Below, one piece after another: positions 37,605 through 47,500 of a stretch of 64,000 nt of DNA. The notes below the pieces were generated by a model. That model searched no databases and had not been told where the DNA came from. It saw only the letters and a program-made list of their open reading frames with translations. A program made the position numbers and the translations under genes. Positions within the stretch are counted from its first letter, which is position 1; each line of letters opens with the position of its first letter. This DNA is from Fischerella sp. PCC 9605 (GTDB lineage Bacteria; Cyanobacteriota; Cyanobacteriia; Cyanobacteriales; Nostocaceae): assembly GCF_000517105.1 (NCBI RefSeq), contig NZ_KI912150.1:250096-314095 (forward strand), read 5' to 3'.

Positions 37605-38543
37605 ATGGAACCAACTCAAACAAGGGATCAATCTGTAAGTCATCCCGTTTTCGTGAATGACGCACCAGCGATCGCTCTGCAAACACCTTCTCCCAGAAAT
37701 TCCACAGAAACTACTCTCCTACCTCAGAGCGGGAATGGAGAATGTAGTTGTGGAAGCATGGCAGGCTCAGCTCCACTTTCCTATGTTTATGCGATCGGCA
37801 AAGTTGAGCCTCGTTTCCCCAGTTTATCGGTGGAAAAAGAATTTGCTCAAGCAACCGGACGTGCCCAGACCAACGGGCTAACTGACCGACAGGCACTCCA
37901 GGGGATACTGACACAGCCACAGAATCGCTATCTGTCGCGTTTACTGTGCTACGTGCTGACTATTGGAGGCTTGGAAACCTATATCTTGCAACCGCGCAAC
38001 CCTGTAGACTTCGATGTGTTGGTACAAGCCATTCGCCCTACTCCCAGTCCGATGGACATTGATATTGTCATCGGTGTGCGAGGACCGCTTGCTCCACCGC
38101 AGATGTGCAATGGGCTGATGGTGCCGATTGTTGCCTTCGACCAAATCTATTCCTTTGATCGTAACGCACTGATGAGCTCTATTCCACGACCGGAGAAGAT
38201 TGCCGCCGATCAATTTACACGGGTGTGTGAAGAACTGTTTGATCGAATTATGCAAATCGCTGATAACGCAGGCGCAACAGATGAGCATCGCGCCTTGAAC
38301 TATTTGCTCGTCCGCTATCCGGCTATTTATGCGAAAACTGCTGAAGAGTATGGGCGGGACTTTTCATTGACCGGGGTAGAAGCTCATCTCTCGTCCCTGA
38401 GCAGCACCCGCAAAATTATCGAGGTCATCTTCTCGTTTACCAACCGCAATACTGATTTTACCGAGAAGTTCTTTGTTCGTGTGGATGTGACCGAGGAGTT
38501 TCCGTTCCTAGTGACTAAGTTATCACCCTACTTTGATCATTAA
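37605..38543 (+). CDS. PatG C-terminal-domain-like protein
   Basis: A 312-residue protein that resembles the C-terminal region of PatA/PatG-family cyanobactin proteases, without the protease. Typical segments are YVYAIGKVEPRFPSLSVEKE, LTIGGLETYILQPR, VIGVRGPLAPPQMCNGLMVP and VAFDQIYSFDR. A CSCGS motif near residue 46 is notable. The start is ATG 37605 (MEPTQTRDQ), with AAAGGG upstream; an ORF start at 37554 overlaps the preceding stop and looks accidental. Set between two precursor genes, it is a good candidate for leader recognition or macrocyclisation support. Its enzymatic role is unknown. Confidence 0.82.
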   Translation: MEPTQTRDQSVSHPVFVNDAPAIALQTPSPRNSTETTLLPQSGNGECSCGSMAGSAPLSYVYAIGKVEPRFPSLSVEKEFAQATGRAQTNGLTDRQALQGILTQPQNRYLSRLLCYVLTIGGLETYILQPRNPVDFDVLVQAIRPTPSPMDIDIVIGVRGPLAPPQMCNGLMVPIVAFDQIYSFDRNALMSSIPRPEKIAADQFTRVCEELFDRIMQIADNAGATDEHRALNYLLVRYPAIYAKTAEEYGRDFSLTGVEAHLSSLSSTRKIIEVIFSFTNRNTDFTEKFFVRVDVTEEFPFLVTKLSPYFDH

Positions 38544-38565
38544 ACTGAATAAAGAGGTTTTGCTT

Positions 38566-38853
38566 ATGAGCTTGCCTAGATTTACCGCAGAAGCATCCCT
38601 GTATAAGACAAACGAGAGTTATCAACAACATACACGTCCTGAACTAACCAATGCTGTGGCAGTTGTATCAGCGGCATGTAGAACTTGTTGTGGGGGATGT
38701 AGCGGTTTTTTTGGACGGTCGTGCGCTCCTGAGTGTTGCTCTCCAGGAGGAACCTGTGTACCTGGATGGTGTGGTCTCAGATTTCCCTTCTATCGTGCTT
38801 GCACGAGAATATGTGATGGTGGTATACCTTCCCAATCTACTAGATTCTGCTAA
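38566..38853 (+). CDS. Putative RiPP precursor peptide 2, twelve Cys
   Basis: A 95-residue peptide with the leader MSLPRFTAEASLYKTNESY, matching the other two. The C-terminal half is extremely Cys-rich (12 Cys: CRTCCGGC, SC, ECC, TC, WC, AC, IC and a final FC) and holds many Gly and aromatic residues. AAAGAGG precedes the ATG at 38566, which is better than an earlier ATG at 38533. It starts 22 bases after the PatG-like gene. The pattern suggests a disulfide- or thioether-stabilised peptide; metal binding is an alternative reading. Confidence 0.75.
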   Translation: MSLPRFTAEASLYKTNESYQQHTRPELTNAVAVVSAACRTCCGGCSGFFGRSCAPECCSPGGTCVPGWCGLRFPFYRACTRICDGGIPSQSTRFC

Positions 38854-38868
38854 AAGGAGGTTTTTCGT

Positions 38869-39126
38869 ATGAGTATGCCAGGATTTACCGCAGAAGCTTC
38901 GCTTTATACAACCAGCGAACTATATATGCTTGATGCTAATTTTGGTTTTTCCAGTGATGATAGCGCAATAGTATATCCGCAGGGATGTGGTTGGATTAAG
39001 CGGATTACTTGTGGAGCAGCGATCGCTGCTTGTGTACCTTTATGTGGTCCATACATACCATGCTGGATAGGTTGCCTAGGCATAAGCCTATATGGATTTT
39101 GTCGGGATTGTATACCGGGTATTTGA
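38869..39126 (+). CDS. Putative RiPP precursor peptide 3, eight Cys
   Basis: An 85-residue peptide that opens MSMPGFTAEASLYTTSELY, almost the same as peptide 1. The C-terminus is hydrophobic with eight Cys at rather even spacing (GCGWIKRITCG, AACVPLCGPYIPCWIGCLG, FCRDC). AAAAGGAGG lies before the ATG. It follows peptide 2 by 15 bases and is the last gene of the presumed operon. The hydrophobic core could be membrane-active. No transporter or immunity gene follows. Confidence 0.75.
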   Translation: MSMPGFTAEASLYTTSELYMLDANFGFSSDDSAIVYPQGCGWIKRITCGAAIAACVPLCGPYIPCWIGCLGISLYGFCRDCIPGI

Positions 39127-39200
39127 GTCTTCCCCCTTGCACCATGCTCCCTGCACCCCTGCTTCTTCAAGCCCTGCTCCCTGCTCCGGAGCCTCTTCAA

Positions 39201-39262
39201 GTGTCCTACATCAGAAAATCCACAGTCAGCAACAAAGCGCGATCGCGCATTCTACATCTAAG
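39201..39262. repeat. Dispersed 60-base repeat, copy B
   Basis: GTGTCCTACATCAGAAAATC, then a spacer and AAAGCGCGATCGCGCATTCT. Closest to copy C in its first 30 bases and to copy A at its end. Confidence 0.75.
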
Positions 39263-39588
39263 TGGACGCCCTCCCCACAACTAAAATTTTTATACTATTC
39301 CCTGTTCCCTGTTCCCTGTTCCCTTCTTTTGTGGTAATGCTTTTGGCTTCGACAACACACTTCAAGCCTTGCGCGAGCTCCGGGAGCAACGCACTACTGC
39401 CCAACAACAGGCAAGGGAGCAGGAGGCAGGGTGATGGCATTCTCCCCCATGCTAATACCAATTTGAAAAAAGATGCGACAGATACACACTCCCAGACCCT
39501 TATTATATCTAGCTTTCAAAATGTTTGAATTTTTAATTTTGCTCGGTTGAATTTTGAATTTTGAATTGTTTGCCCCCCTGCCTTTTCA

Positions 39589-39648
39589 ACTGTCCTGCTT
39601 CAGAAAATCCACTGTCAGTATGAAAGCGATCGCGCATTCTTGTACAAG
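39589..39648. repeat. Dispersed 60-base repeat, copy C
   Basis: ACTGTCCTGCTTCAGAAAAT, then a spacer and AAGCGATCGCGCATTCTTGT; two bases shorter than the other copies at the HIP1 site. Confidence 0.75.
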
Positions 39649-39778
39649 ACGGCACAGTTTTTGCATGTGAGCTTGCACAGAATCTTGAAGTCTAAAATCC
39701 TTGTATGACAAAATTTTTAAGTATAGCTATTGTTGAAGTCATAATCACGCGGCTTCAAGCGCGAGGAAATCACCTAAT

Positions 39779-40054
39779 TTAAGACTTCTCTTCTAAAGCT
39801 TTTCTAATGGTTTCATCATCTAATTCTAATAACTCTGATATATCTTGAACACTCAGTCCCTTTTGCACAAGCTTTGGCAAAATTTTTAACTTAGTTTCTA
39901 GTTCGCCTTCTTCTTTTGCTTCTTGATAAACTCTAGTTTCTTTCAGCAAGTTTAAATTCAGCATGGTTTCTATTTCCTCGCGGCTTAAATTAGGAAACTT
40001 GTAGACTACGATTGTCTCTATAAATTCTAGAACTTTAGTTAAGTTTGAAGTTAA
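39779..40054 (-). pseudogene. 3' fragment of an Rpn-family nuclease/transposase gene
   Basis: The frame reads TKVLEFIETIVVYKFPNLSR, EEIETMLNLN and LKETRVYQEAKEEGE, the typical C-terminal end of Rpn-family (recombination-promoting PD-(D/E)XK nuclease) proteins of cyanobacteria. The catalytic N-terminal part is missing and an in-frame TGA precedes the fragment. It is next to the ISL3 remnant. Confidence 0.7.
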
Positions 40055-40087
40055 TCACAAAAAGTTGGAAGTTTAAAACTTTAGACT

Positions 40088-41653
40088 TCAGGTAGCCAAT
40101 AAAAACCGTCGCTCAAGTAAATCTATTTTGGCTCGACCATACATCTGCCGCTTTAACATTTTCAGTCGATTAATATGCCCTTCAACTGGGCCATTACTAA
40201 CTGACATAGTTACACCTGTTTTCACAGCATCGTAGTCTGACTCTAAACCAACAGCAAAGGAGCGCAACAAAGAAACCGAGCTGTTTTTAGCTTTGTTTAA
40301 CCAAGCATCGAGTTCTGACGGCAAGCGTTGACGCACAAGAGATGCAAACTGTTGAGCTAGTTCAATGACTGACTTCAAATCCGAATGGGCTGTTTGTAGT
40401 TGAGCGATTACTTCACGCTCATTAGGCTCTGTTAGTTCCGGTCGTCGTAGGACTAAAGCTGTGACGCGACTGGGGGTGAGAGGACGATGGGAAGAAGAGC
40501 TGATCCTGGGGGAAGCGTTTTTTCTTGAACCTTGTCGCGGTTCAAATCCGGGCAAGGTCTTGAGATAACGAGTGAAGCGAGAGACCGTGGCATAACTACC
40601 GGTATAGCCGCAGGCGCGAATTTCCTCAAACAGTTTTTGGGTGTTGTAGTTACCGCTATTCCAGCGGCTGAGGAGGTAATCATGATAAGGGTTGAGAAGA
40701 CTGAGACCTTGGTCGCTACGTTGGCGACGTTCGGTAAAAGTTGAGCTACGCAAGTAATTAGATACGGTGTTTTTAGCAACTCCTAGGGATTGAGCGATTG
40801 CTTGGCCTGATAAGCCAATAGACCGCAGGCTCCAAACTTGCTCATGGATTTCCCTCCGTCTGACCCGTGCCTTGGCGGATTGGACTTTTCTTTTTAAAGA
40901 TGTGTTTTGGGGAAACCTTGGCACAACTGTGCAGGGATTAGCCTCAGTAATCAGGGAAAGGTTGTGTGCTGTTTCCACCTCTTTTAGCACTTTAGTATCA
41001 GTACTAAAGACTTGTTTTTCCACTTCTTTAAGTGCTTTGGCGTGAGTACCAAAGACTTGCTCAAGCGTTTGAGATAAGTTCTGCAATAAGGGATCTCCAA
41101 GTAATAAAATGCCCAGCCGTATTAAATATATTTTGGCGCCCGCCCAAGTATGAACGGCGCTTTCGCCCTTAAGGCGAAAGCGACGGCTGGGCATTTTATT
41201 ATTTGGAAAGGCCTAAGTGAAAACGGTCTGCAACTTGAATGGCTTCTGGCGCGCCTTGACGAATACCACTTTCATAAGTTTTTGACCGATCTCGTGAGAC
41301 GACTTTGACACCAGGGTGAGCTTTTAACCATTCTGCCAAGGTTTCAGCCTTGGCATCTTTTAGTAGAGCAATTGGTCTACTACGTTCTAGATCAATTAGT
41401 GCTGTGCCGTAAGTTTTACATTTACGAAAACAAAAGTCGTCTACCCCAAGAGTCTGTGGCGTTACGATTGGTGGCAGTGGGATTGAGCGGACTAAATTTA
41501 ACAGCGTGTTGCGTGAAACTTTTATCCCCAATTGCTCCGAGAGTCTTACCCCTGCTGCACCACCATTAGCTAAACCAATCGCACTCAGTCTTTGAGCTAA
41601 ACGTAGAGTTTTTCTTGCCCAAGGTGCGGTCACATTGGTCAACCTTTCGGTTC
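40088..41653 (-). pseudogene. ISL3-family transposase, split and truncated
   Basis: Two frames together make most of an ISL3 DDE transposase. The front part (41199-41653) begins in TERLTNVTAPWARKTLRLAQ, with VDDFCFRKCKTYGTALIDLE and the DRSKTYESG and VADRFHL motifs. The rear part (40088 to about 41086) resumes at LQNLSQTLEQVF and includes an HTH and the final catalytic region (SNGPVEGHINRLKMLKRQMY). Between them sits a 130-base palindromic element that shifts the frame. The N-terminal zinc-binding region is lost where the gene meets the kinase remnant at about 41653. Confidence 0.85.
41087..41216. mobile_element. 130-bp palindromic element (MITE) inside the ISL3 transposase
   Basis: 18-base perfect inverted repeats (AATAAAATGCCCAGCCGT at 41103-41120 and its complement at 41183-41200) extend outward imperfectly to about 34 bases. 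A second hairpin, CGCTTTCGCC/GGCGAAAGCG, lies inside. TAA or TTA sits at each edge. Removing it joins DRFHL to LQNLSQ, as in intact ISL3 transposases. Confidence 0.75.
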
Positions 41654-42620
41654 AAAGCAGCAACACCTGTCCATACAAGCGAGGGAGCTTTCCATTGCAG
41701 ATGTCTCCAGTGCTGATACTTGTTGCTTAAGTTAGTCAGGTCATTTAGTATTTCACTGGCTGATTGATAGCGCTGACGACAATCAAAGCGCACCATTTTA
41801 TTGAGGATATCTACTAATTTTGGGTGAAGATGCGGTACACGGTGACTCCAAACAATTTCACCTGTGCTGGGATTGCTTGGATCTCGTAGTTTTGACAACT
41901 GATTAGGCAGTAATCCTGTAAGTGCTTGGATAACAACTATACCCAGTGCATAGATATCGCTGTTAAATTGTGGGTCGCCATGAAATTGTTCGATTGGCAT
42001 ATAGCCAATAGTGCCAATAGTAACTGTTTTAGTTGTTTGCTCTTGTTGGTTAATAGTTTGAGTTACGAGTTCTTTAACTGCACCAAAATCAATTAAAACT
42101 ATCTTACCGTCTGTCTGACGACGGATTAAATTTTCCGGTTTAATATCTCGATGGATGACTTTTTGACCATGCACGAAGACCAAAATGTCTAACACCTCTG
42201 TTAACAGATGAATTACTTGGTCTTCTGGTAGGAGTTGTCCTAGCAGAATTTGAGCTAAGGTCTGACCTGGTATAAACTCTTGGACTAAGTAAAAGTCTTG
42301 GTTTTCCTCAAAATAAGCAAATAGCTGCGGAATTTTGGCATGACGACCTAATTTTTCTAAGGTTTCTGCTTCTGTTTGAAATAGACGACGGGAAATTTGT
42401 AAAGTTGTTGGGTTGTTACTGAGTTGTTACTGAGAGGTCGCAGTTGTTTTACTACACATTGAGGCTTTCCTGGACGCTTAATATCTTCTGCGATATAAGT
42501 CTGCCCAAATCCACCACAAGGTAGGACTGTTACAATTCGGTAACGTCCATCCAAAAGTTGACCGATGTTTAAAAGCTGACCGAGCATAATATTTAAACTC
42601 ATCAACAATTCTTGCTGCAA
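41654..42620 (-). pseudogene. Serine/threonine protein kinase, frameshifted and 3'-truncated
   Basis: A bacterial Hanks-type kinase in two frames. The N-terminal frame (from 42620) has the start of the ATP loop (LLDGRYRIVTVLPCGGFGQT) and the Lys region CVVKQLRPLSNN. The second frame resumes NPTTLQISRRLFQTEAETLE and has HRDIKPENL, LIDFGAV and GTIGYMPIEQ. The frame is lost at an 11-base tandem duplication (42413-42434); a single copy gives PLSNNPTTLQ and one continuous protein. At the other end the gene runs into the ISL3 remnant after KAPSLVWTGVAAL, so it lost its C-terminal part. Confidence 0.88.
42413..42434. repeat. 11-base tandem duplication that breaks the kinase
   Basis: TTGTTACTGAG occurs twice with no gap. 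Eleven bases is not a multiple of three and accounts exactly for the frame change. Confidence 0.9.
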
Positions 42621-43007
42621 AAGCAGTACAAAAGTTAACTCAATACCTCAGTCTTTTATTTTTCAGGCATAATTACTCGTTGACAAAATTAATATTGTCT
42701 GAGTTCTCACGGAAGAGAATTGATTCTGGAGATTCATCTTAAAATCAGATTTATAAACAATTCTATATTTGATGAAAAATTCATTAGTTTCAGCCCTACA
42801 GGTGGTGAGATGAAATTTTCTTCACCATTGGCATTGGCTAACCTAGACTTGCTAAAGTACATCAAAACTAGTTCCAGAATTAGAGTAGCATTTAATACCA
42901 TATTGATTGCGTATCAAAAGCAGAAAATCTTCTCTATCATAGTTAGCTTGTAGGCACAGAAAATACTTTGATTTGAAAAGTATCGGTTTTCTTTTGAGAG
43001 TATACTT
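42621..43007. other. Gap without a recognised gene
   Basis: AT-rich sequence between the broken kinase and the divergent AAA-like gene. It presumably holds the promoter of the latter. Short ORFs here look accidental. Confidence 0.5.
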
Positions 43008-44300
43008 ATGAATCAGTTAGAATTTGAAAGAGTATATCAATATGAGTTGACGCCAAAACAAAAGAAGGTATTACCTTTATTTTTAGCTGGACAAACTGAT
43101 GAACAAATAGCCAGAGAACTTGGCGCTACTCACCGTTCTACAGCTAGCCACCAGCTAAGAAATATCTCTACAAAGTTTGGCTTTCCCCCAGAGACTGAAC
43201 CCGATTATCGTTGTAATTTAATCGAAATATTCGCCAAGTATAAGCCGGAGTTGGTTAGTTTAAAGGCTTTAGATAAATGTGGGCATATTGTCCAGAACAT
43301 CCGCTTTCCCGAAGGACCAGAACCAATCAATTCTGCTTTTTATCAAGAACGTTTTCCGATTGAATCTCGTTGTGATAGCGCCATGAAAGAACCAGGCGCA
43401 CTCATTCGGATTAAAGCGCCCAAGCAAATGGGAAAAACTTCCTTGCTGAAAAGAATTAGGGCGGAGGCGAAGAAAAATAATTATAGTACAGTTTATTTGA
43501 ATTTTAGCTTAATCGAAACAAATAAATTTACTAGCGCTAATGATTTTCTCCGCAGTTTTTATGCGTATATTATGAATCAATTGCCTTCAGCACCTCCACT
43601 ACAAAGTTGGAATCAAGATATTCCCAGCATGGTAAACTGCACTCTGACATTTCGTGAGTTACTTAAACAACTAGATGGTATTTTAGTTTTAGCTTTAGAT
43701 GAAGTAGATAAATTATTTGAATATCCAGAAATTTATGAAAACTTTTTCCCGATGTTGCGTAATTGGAATGAAAATGCTAATGAATCAGAAATATGGGAGA
43801 GATTACGCCTAGTAGTAGCACATTCTACGGAAGACTATGGACGCTTAGATATTAATCGATCTCCTTTTAATGTTGGTTTCCCGGTGAGATTAGAAGAATT
43901 TACTGAAGAACAAGTAAAAAGTTTAGCTATCAGACATGGATTAGACAGTAAAGTGATTCTGCCGATCATGTCTGTTGTCGGCGGACATCCTTATTTAGTA
44001 CGGTTGGCGCTTTATTATTTAGTATGTCAAGATGCAGAACTTGGGCAGTTACTTAAAGAAGCTACCACAGATACAGGAATTTATACTGAACATTTACGCC
44101 GACATTTAGAGACATTTCAAGAACATGAAGAGTTAAGAACCGTATTTCGACAAATAGTGAATAATAACCAACCGATTAAATTAGAAATAAAGAATCGCCA
44201 AATCTATCAATTAGACAGTATGGGGCTGATTAAAATCAGCAATAATTTTGTTATGCCAAGCTGTCGTTTGTATCAGGAATATTTCTGCGATCGCTTGTAA
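43008..44300 (+). CDS. AAA-like ATPase with N-terminal helix-turn-helix-type domain
   Basis: A 430-residue STAND-like ATPase of the AAA_35 type. The first about 70 residues (LTPKQKKVLPLFLAGQTDEQ, then ARELGATHRSTASHQL) resemble a LuxR-like or vMAP-type winged helix. The ATPase has Walker A (APKQMGKTSLLKRI) and Walker B (LVLALDEVDKLF), followed by GGHPYLVRLALYYL, a hallmark of the family. No WD40 or protease part is attached. Its neighbour at 44520 has the same ATPase family on the opposite strand, convergent. It may be a regulatory or conflict-type NTPase; function is not known. Confidence 0.85.
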   Translation: MNQLEFERVYQYELTPKQKKVLPLFLAGQTDEQIARELGATHRSTASHQLRNISTKFGFPPETEPDYRCNLIEIFAKYKPELVSLKALDKCGHIVQNIRFPEGPEPINSAFYQERFPIESRCDSAMKEPGALIRIKAPKQMGKTSLLKRIRAEAKKNNYSTVYLNFSLIETNKFTSANDFLRSFYAYIMNQLPSAPPLQSWNQDIPSMVNCTLTFRELLKQLDGILVLALDEVDKLFEYPEIYENFFPMLRNWNENANESEIWERLRLVVAHSTEDYGRLDINRSPFNVGFPVRLEEFTEEQVKSLAIRHGLDSKVILPIMSVVGGHPYLVRLALYYLVCQDAELGQLLKEATTDTGIYTEHLRRHLETFQEHEELRTVFRQIVNNNQPIKLEIKNRQIYQLDSMGLIKISNNFVMPSCRLYQEYFCDRL

Positions 44301-44519
44301 GGAGGAACCTTTAAAAAAATCCCAGCCTTATATTTTTTCAGCTTATTCAAAGTCTCTTGTGGTGGGGGCAGCGCCTCTAAGAGGCGGAGGAGCAGGGAGC
44401 GGGGAGCAGGGGGACGATTTTTCCCCCATGCACCCTGCACCCTTCCCCCATGCCTCTTCTGGGGGCGCTTACTGCGGCTGGGATTTTTTTTCTTGGTTTG
44501 TGCCTAAGAAGACAGTGCG

Positions 44520-47500
44520 TTATTTTAGACATACTGTCGGTTGAGGATGATGAACTAGGTAATCTTTTAGCCAACTACAGCCTCGCCTTAGCAGATTGTC
44601 TAAATTCAGACTCCAGAGTATCACACTACCATCGCTACTACCAGCAACCAGGGTTTGTCCATTCGGACTAAAAGCAACACCAGTCACCTGATTACCAACC
44701 ACGACAGAGAATAACAGTGTCCCATCGCTTTTCCAGAGGTTAATCATGCCATCGCTGCTGCTGGAAGCCAGGATTTTGCCATTGGGATGGAAACTGACAC
44801 TGGTTACTCCTTGGTTATGTCCAGAAAAAGTGGCGATTTCTGTACCATCAATTTTCCACAGTTTCACTGTTCCATCTTCGCTGCTAGAGGCAAACTCTTT
44901 TCCATCACGACTGAAACTAATTTGAGTTACTTGACCATTATGTCCTGTTCTCGTTTGAATCAGGGTTCCATCATCCCTCCAAAGCTTAATGCTTCCATCG
45001 CTACCACCAGAAGCCAAGATTTTTTCATCGGGACTATAGTTGATGCTAGTTACATCACTGTTATGTCCTGTAAGAGTTTTCCTCAGCTTGCCATCCTTGC
45101 TCCATAGTTTGACGCTATGGTTGCTACTCCCCGTAGCAAGAGTTAACCCATCAGGACTAAAACTGACTCTAGTTACATCACCTTGAGGATCTGCTAGTGT
45201 CTGTATCAATTCTCCATCTTCCTGCCGCAGTTCAACTACTCCATCACTGGTGACAGCCGCTAAAGTTTTGCCATCGGCAGAAAAACTCACAAAATATATC
45301 CACTTTCCATCACTTTTAAAAGTTTTAACGATTTCGCCTTCAAGATTCCAAAGTTTAATTGTTTTATCCAAGCTACTAGAAACTATTTTGGTTCCATCAG
45401 GACTAAAACTGATGCTAGTTACTATATTCTGATGTCTTTTGAAACGAGGTATGGGTGTATCTATAAGATTCCAGAGTTTAATAGTTGCATCTAAAGAAGC
45501 AGAGGCAATCTCTTTTTTATCTGGACTAAAATTTACACTCATAACCGAATCATTATGTCCGCTAAGGGTTTTAATCAATGTGCCATCGCTTTTCCAGAGT
45601 TTGATAGTTTTGTCTCCACTCCCCGAAGCAATTATTGTGCCATCGGGACTAAAATTGATACTATTAATCTCTGCATTATGCCCATTTAAGGTTTTAATCA
45701 GTTTGCCCTTCAAGTTCCAGAGTTTAACAGTATTGTCGTTACTTCCAGAAGCTATTATTTTACCATCAGGGCTGAAACTGAGAGTATTAACTGAACCTTG
45801 ATGTTCAACAAGGGTGTTAATCAACATGCCATCACGTCTGAAGAGTTTAATTGTCCCGTCATTACTCCCAGAGGCAATCATTTCTCCATTGGGGCTAAAA
45901 CTGATGGAATAAATTGACCCTATATGTCCATTAATAGTTTGAATTAGCTTGCCATTGCTACTCCAGAGTTTAATCTTTCCATCCCTACCTCCAGAGGCGA
46001 GAATTTCTGCTTCAGGACTGAAATTAAAGGTATAAATTGAGTCGTTGCGAGTTAGAGTTTTGAGGAGTTTACCGTCTCTTTGCCAGAGTTTAATAGTTCC
46101 GTCATTGCTTCCAGAAGCTAGGATTTTGCCATCAGGACTGAACCTAACACTGAAAACATTACTTACGTTAGAAAGAGTTTTAATTAATGTGCCATCCCTT
46201 TGCCAAAGTTTAATTGTTCCATCATCACTCCCAGAGACAATCAGTTCTCCATCCGGACTAAAAATAACTGTTTTGATTCCTGCTTTATGTCCTCTTAACT
46301 GATTCTGTTCGCTAATTTGTGTGAGGCTATTGAGTAATGCATCAAAAGGTTTGGTGGTAGAATATTTATCTAATGATTCATCTGTTACTAATGCTTTTAA
46401 CTCTTGCCCCGCTTGAATGGCTGATACTAAACCGTCTATTTGCTTTGACTCAAATAGTTTCAATGAATTGGTTGCTGTTTTTTCTATTCGGATAGTTTCT
46501 CGATAATCTCTGATTTGCTCTTGAGCATAAATACTAGTAATCAATGCGATAAATACAGATGTCAGCGAAGTGGTAAATAGAATAATCACTCCTCGACGAA
46601 TTATCTGTTTTGATTTTTCATTTGCTGATGTTAAAATCTGATTTATTTTTCTATCTTGTTCGGCTTGACTAGCAGCTAAAAATTGATAATCTTCATTACT
46701 TAAATATTTATCTGCTGACCAATTTAGAGCATTATTTAAAGTTTGTCCTTGCAATAAATAAGAGGAATTATTATCAGATTTTAGCCAGCGATTAATTGCC
46801 TCGCTATAGGGACGGAGGTGAGTTAATTGATGGGTAATCCAATCCCAATTAAAAACAGTTTGATAAATGAGATTATAAACTTGTAAAGTATTATTTTTCT
46901 TGACGACTAAACCGGAGAGTCTTAACGCGGTTTGCTCCTCGCTTTCATCAGCTATAATACCTGCTTGATTAGATAAAATTCGCTGGTATAATCCTAGAAT
47001 CCCAATGGTTTTAATTTCATCAATTAACAAACGGTTGCGTATAGTACGTAAATGTTCTGGTTCATCAACCGCTTCCCAATTTTTAATGACATAATCTTCG
47101 ACTAAGTATTTAATATCTGAGCAACTTTTATCTGCAAAATTTACAATTAAGCTACACAATTTTTGAGTTAAAAATGGTTGTCCTCCTGTCCAGTTTAAAA
47201 CTTGTTGTAAAATGATTTCAGGAGATTCTAGTTTTTCTTTCAGTCCCGGTAATAAAGCATCTTTAGCTTCTGCAAAAGTAAACCCAGTTAATTCAATGGA
47301 TTTTCCAATATTAAAAGGTGTGCGTCCTTTATCTTGAATTAAATCGGCTGGACTAGCGACTCCAAGTAAACAAAAAATTAAGCGATTATAATCTGGCTTT
47401 TCTGAACGCTGATTATAACAAGCGCGAAGAAAAGCAAAAAAGTCATCTTTGAAATTAATCTTAATTAAACTATCAATCTCATCAAGGAAGATGACTATGC

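Larger units (their letters stand above)
39127..39778. other. Repeat-rich stretch downstream of the peptide operon
   Basis: No gene is seen. It contains CCCTGCACCCCTGC-type tracts, TTCCCTGTTCCCTG repeats, ATTTTGAATTTTGAATTG repeats and copies B and C of the 60-base dispersed repeat. ORFs over this stretch are translated repeats. Confidence 0.65.

Noticed and set aside
36372-39126. Reading the peptide operon as a normal cyanobactin cluster
   Set aside because: There is no YcaO, oxidase or prenyltransferase gene nearby, the precursors lack the cyanobactin leader and recognition motifs, and the protease lacks the fused PatG extension.
39009-39528. Overlapping ORFs after the third peptide gene, checked as further precursors
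   Set aside because: They lack the shared leader and are translated from CCCTGCACCC and TTCCCTG repeats.
40532-40744. Possible tRNA T-loop-like GGTTCAAATCC
   Set aside because: It lies in the ISL3 transposase coding sequence and no cloverleaf could be formed around it. I found no tRNA or rRNA gene in the window, but could not scan by program.
44787-46302. Several plus-strand ORFs across the WD40 gene
   Set aside because: They are antisense shadows of the WD40 repeats, rich in Leu/Ser/Pro with repeated patterns and no ribosome sites.
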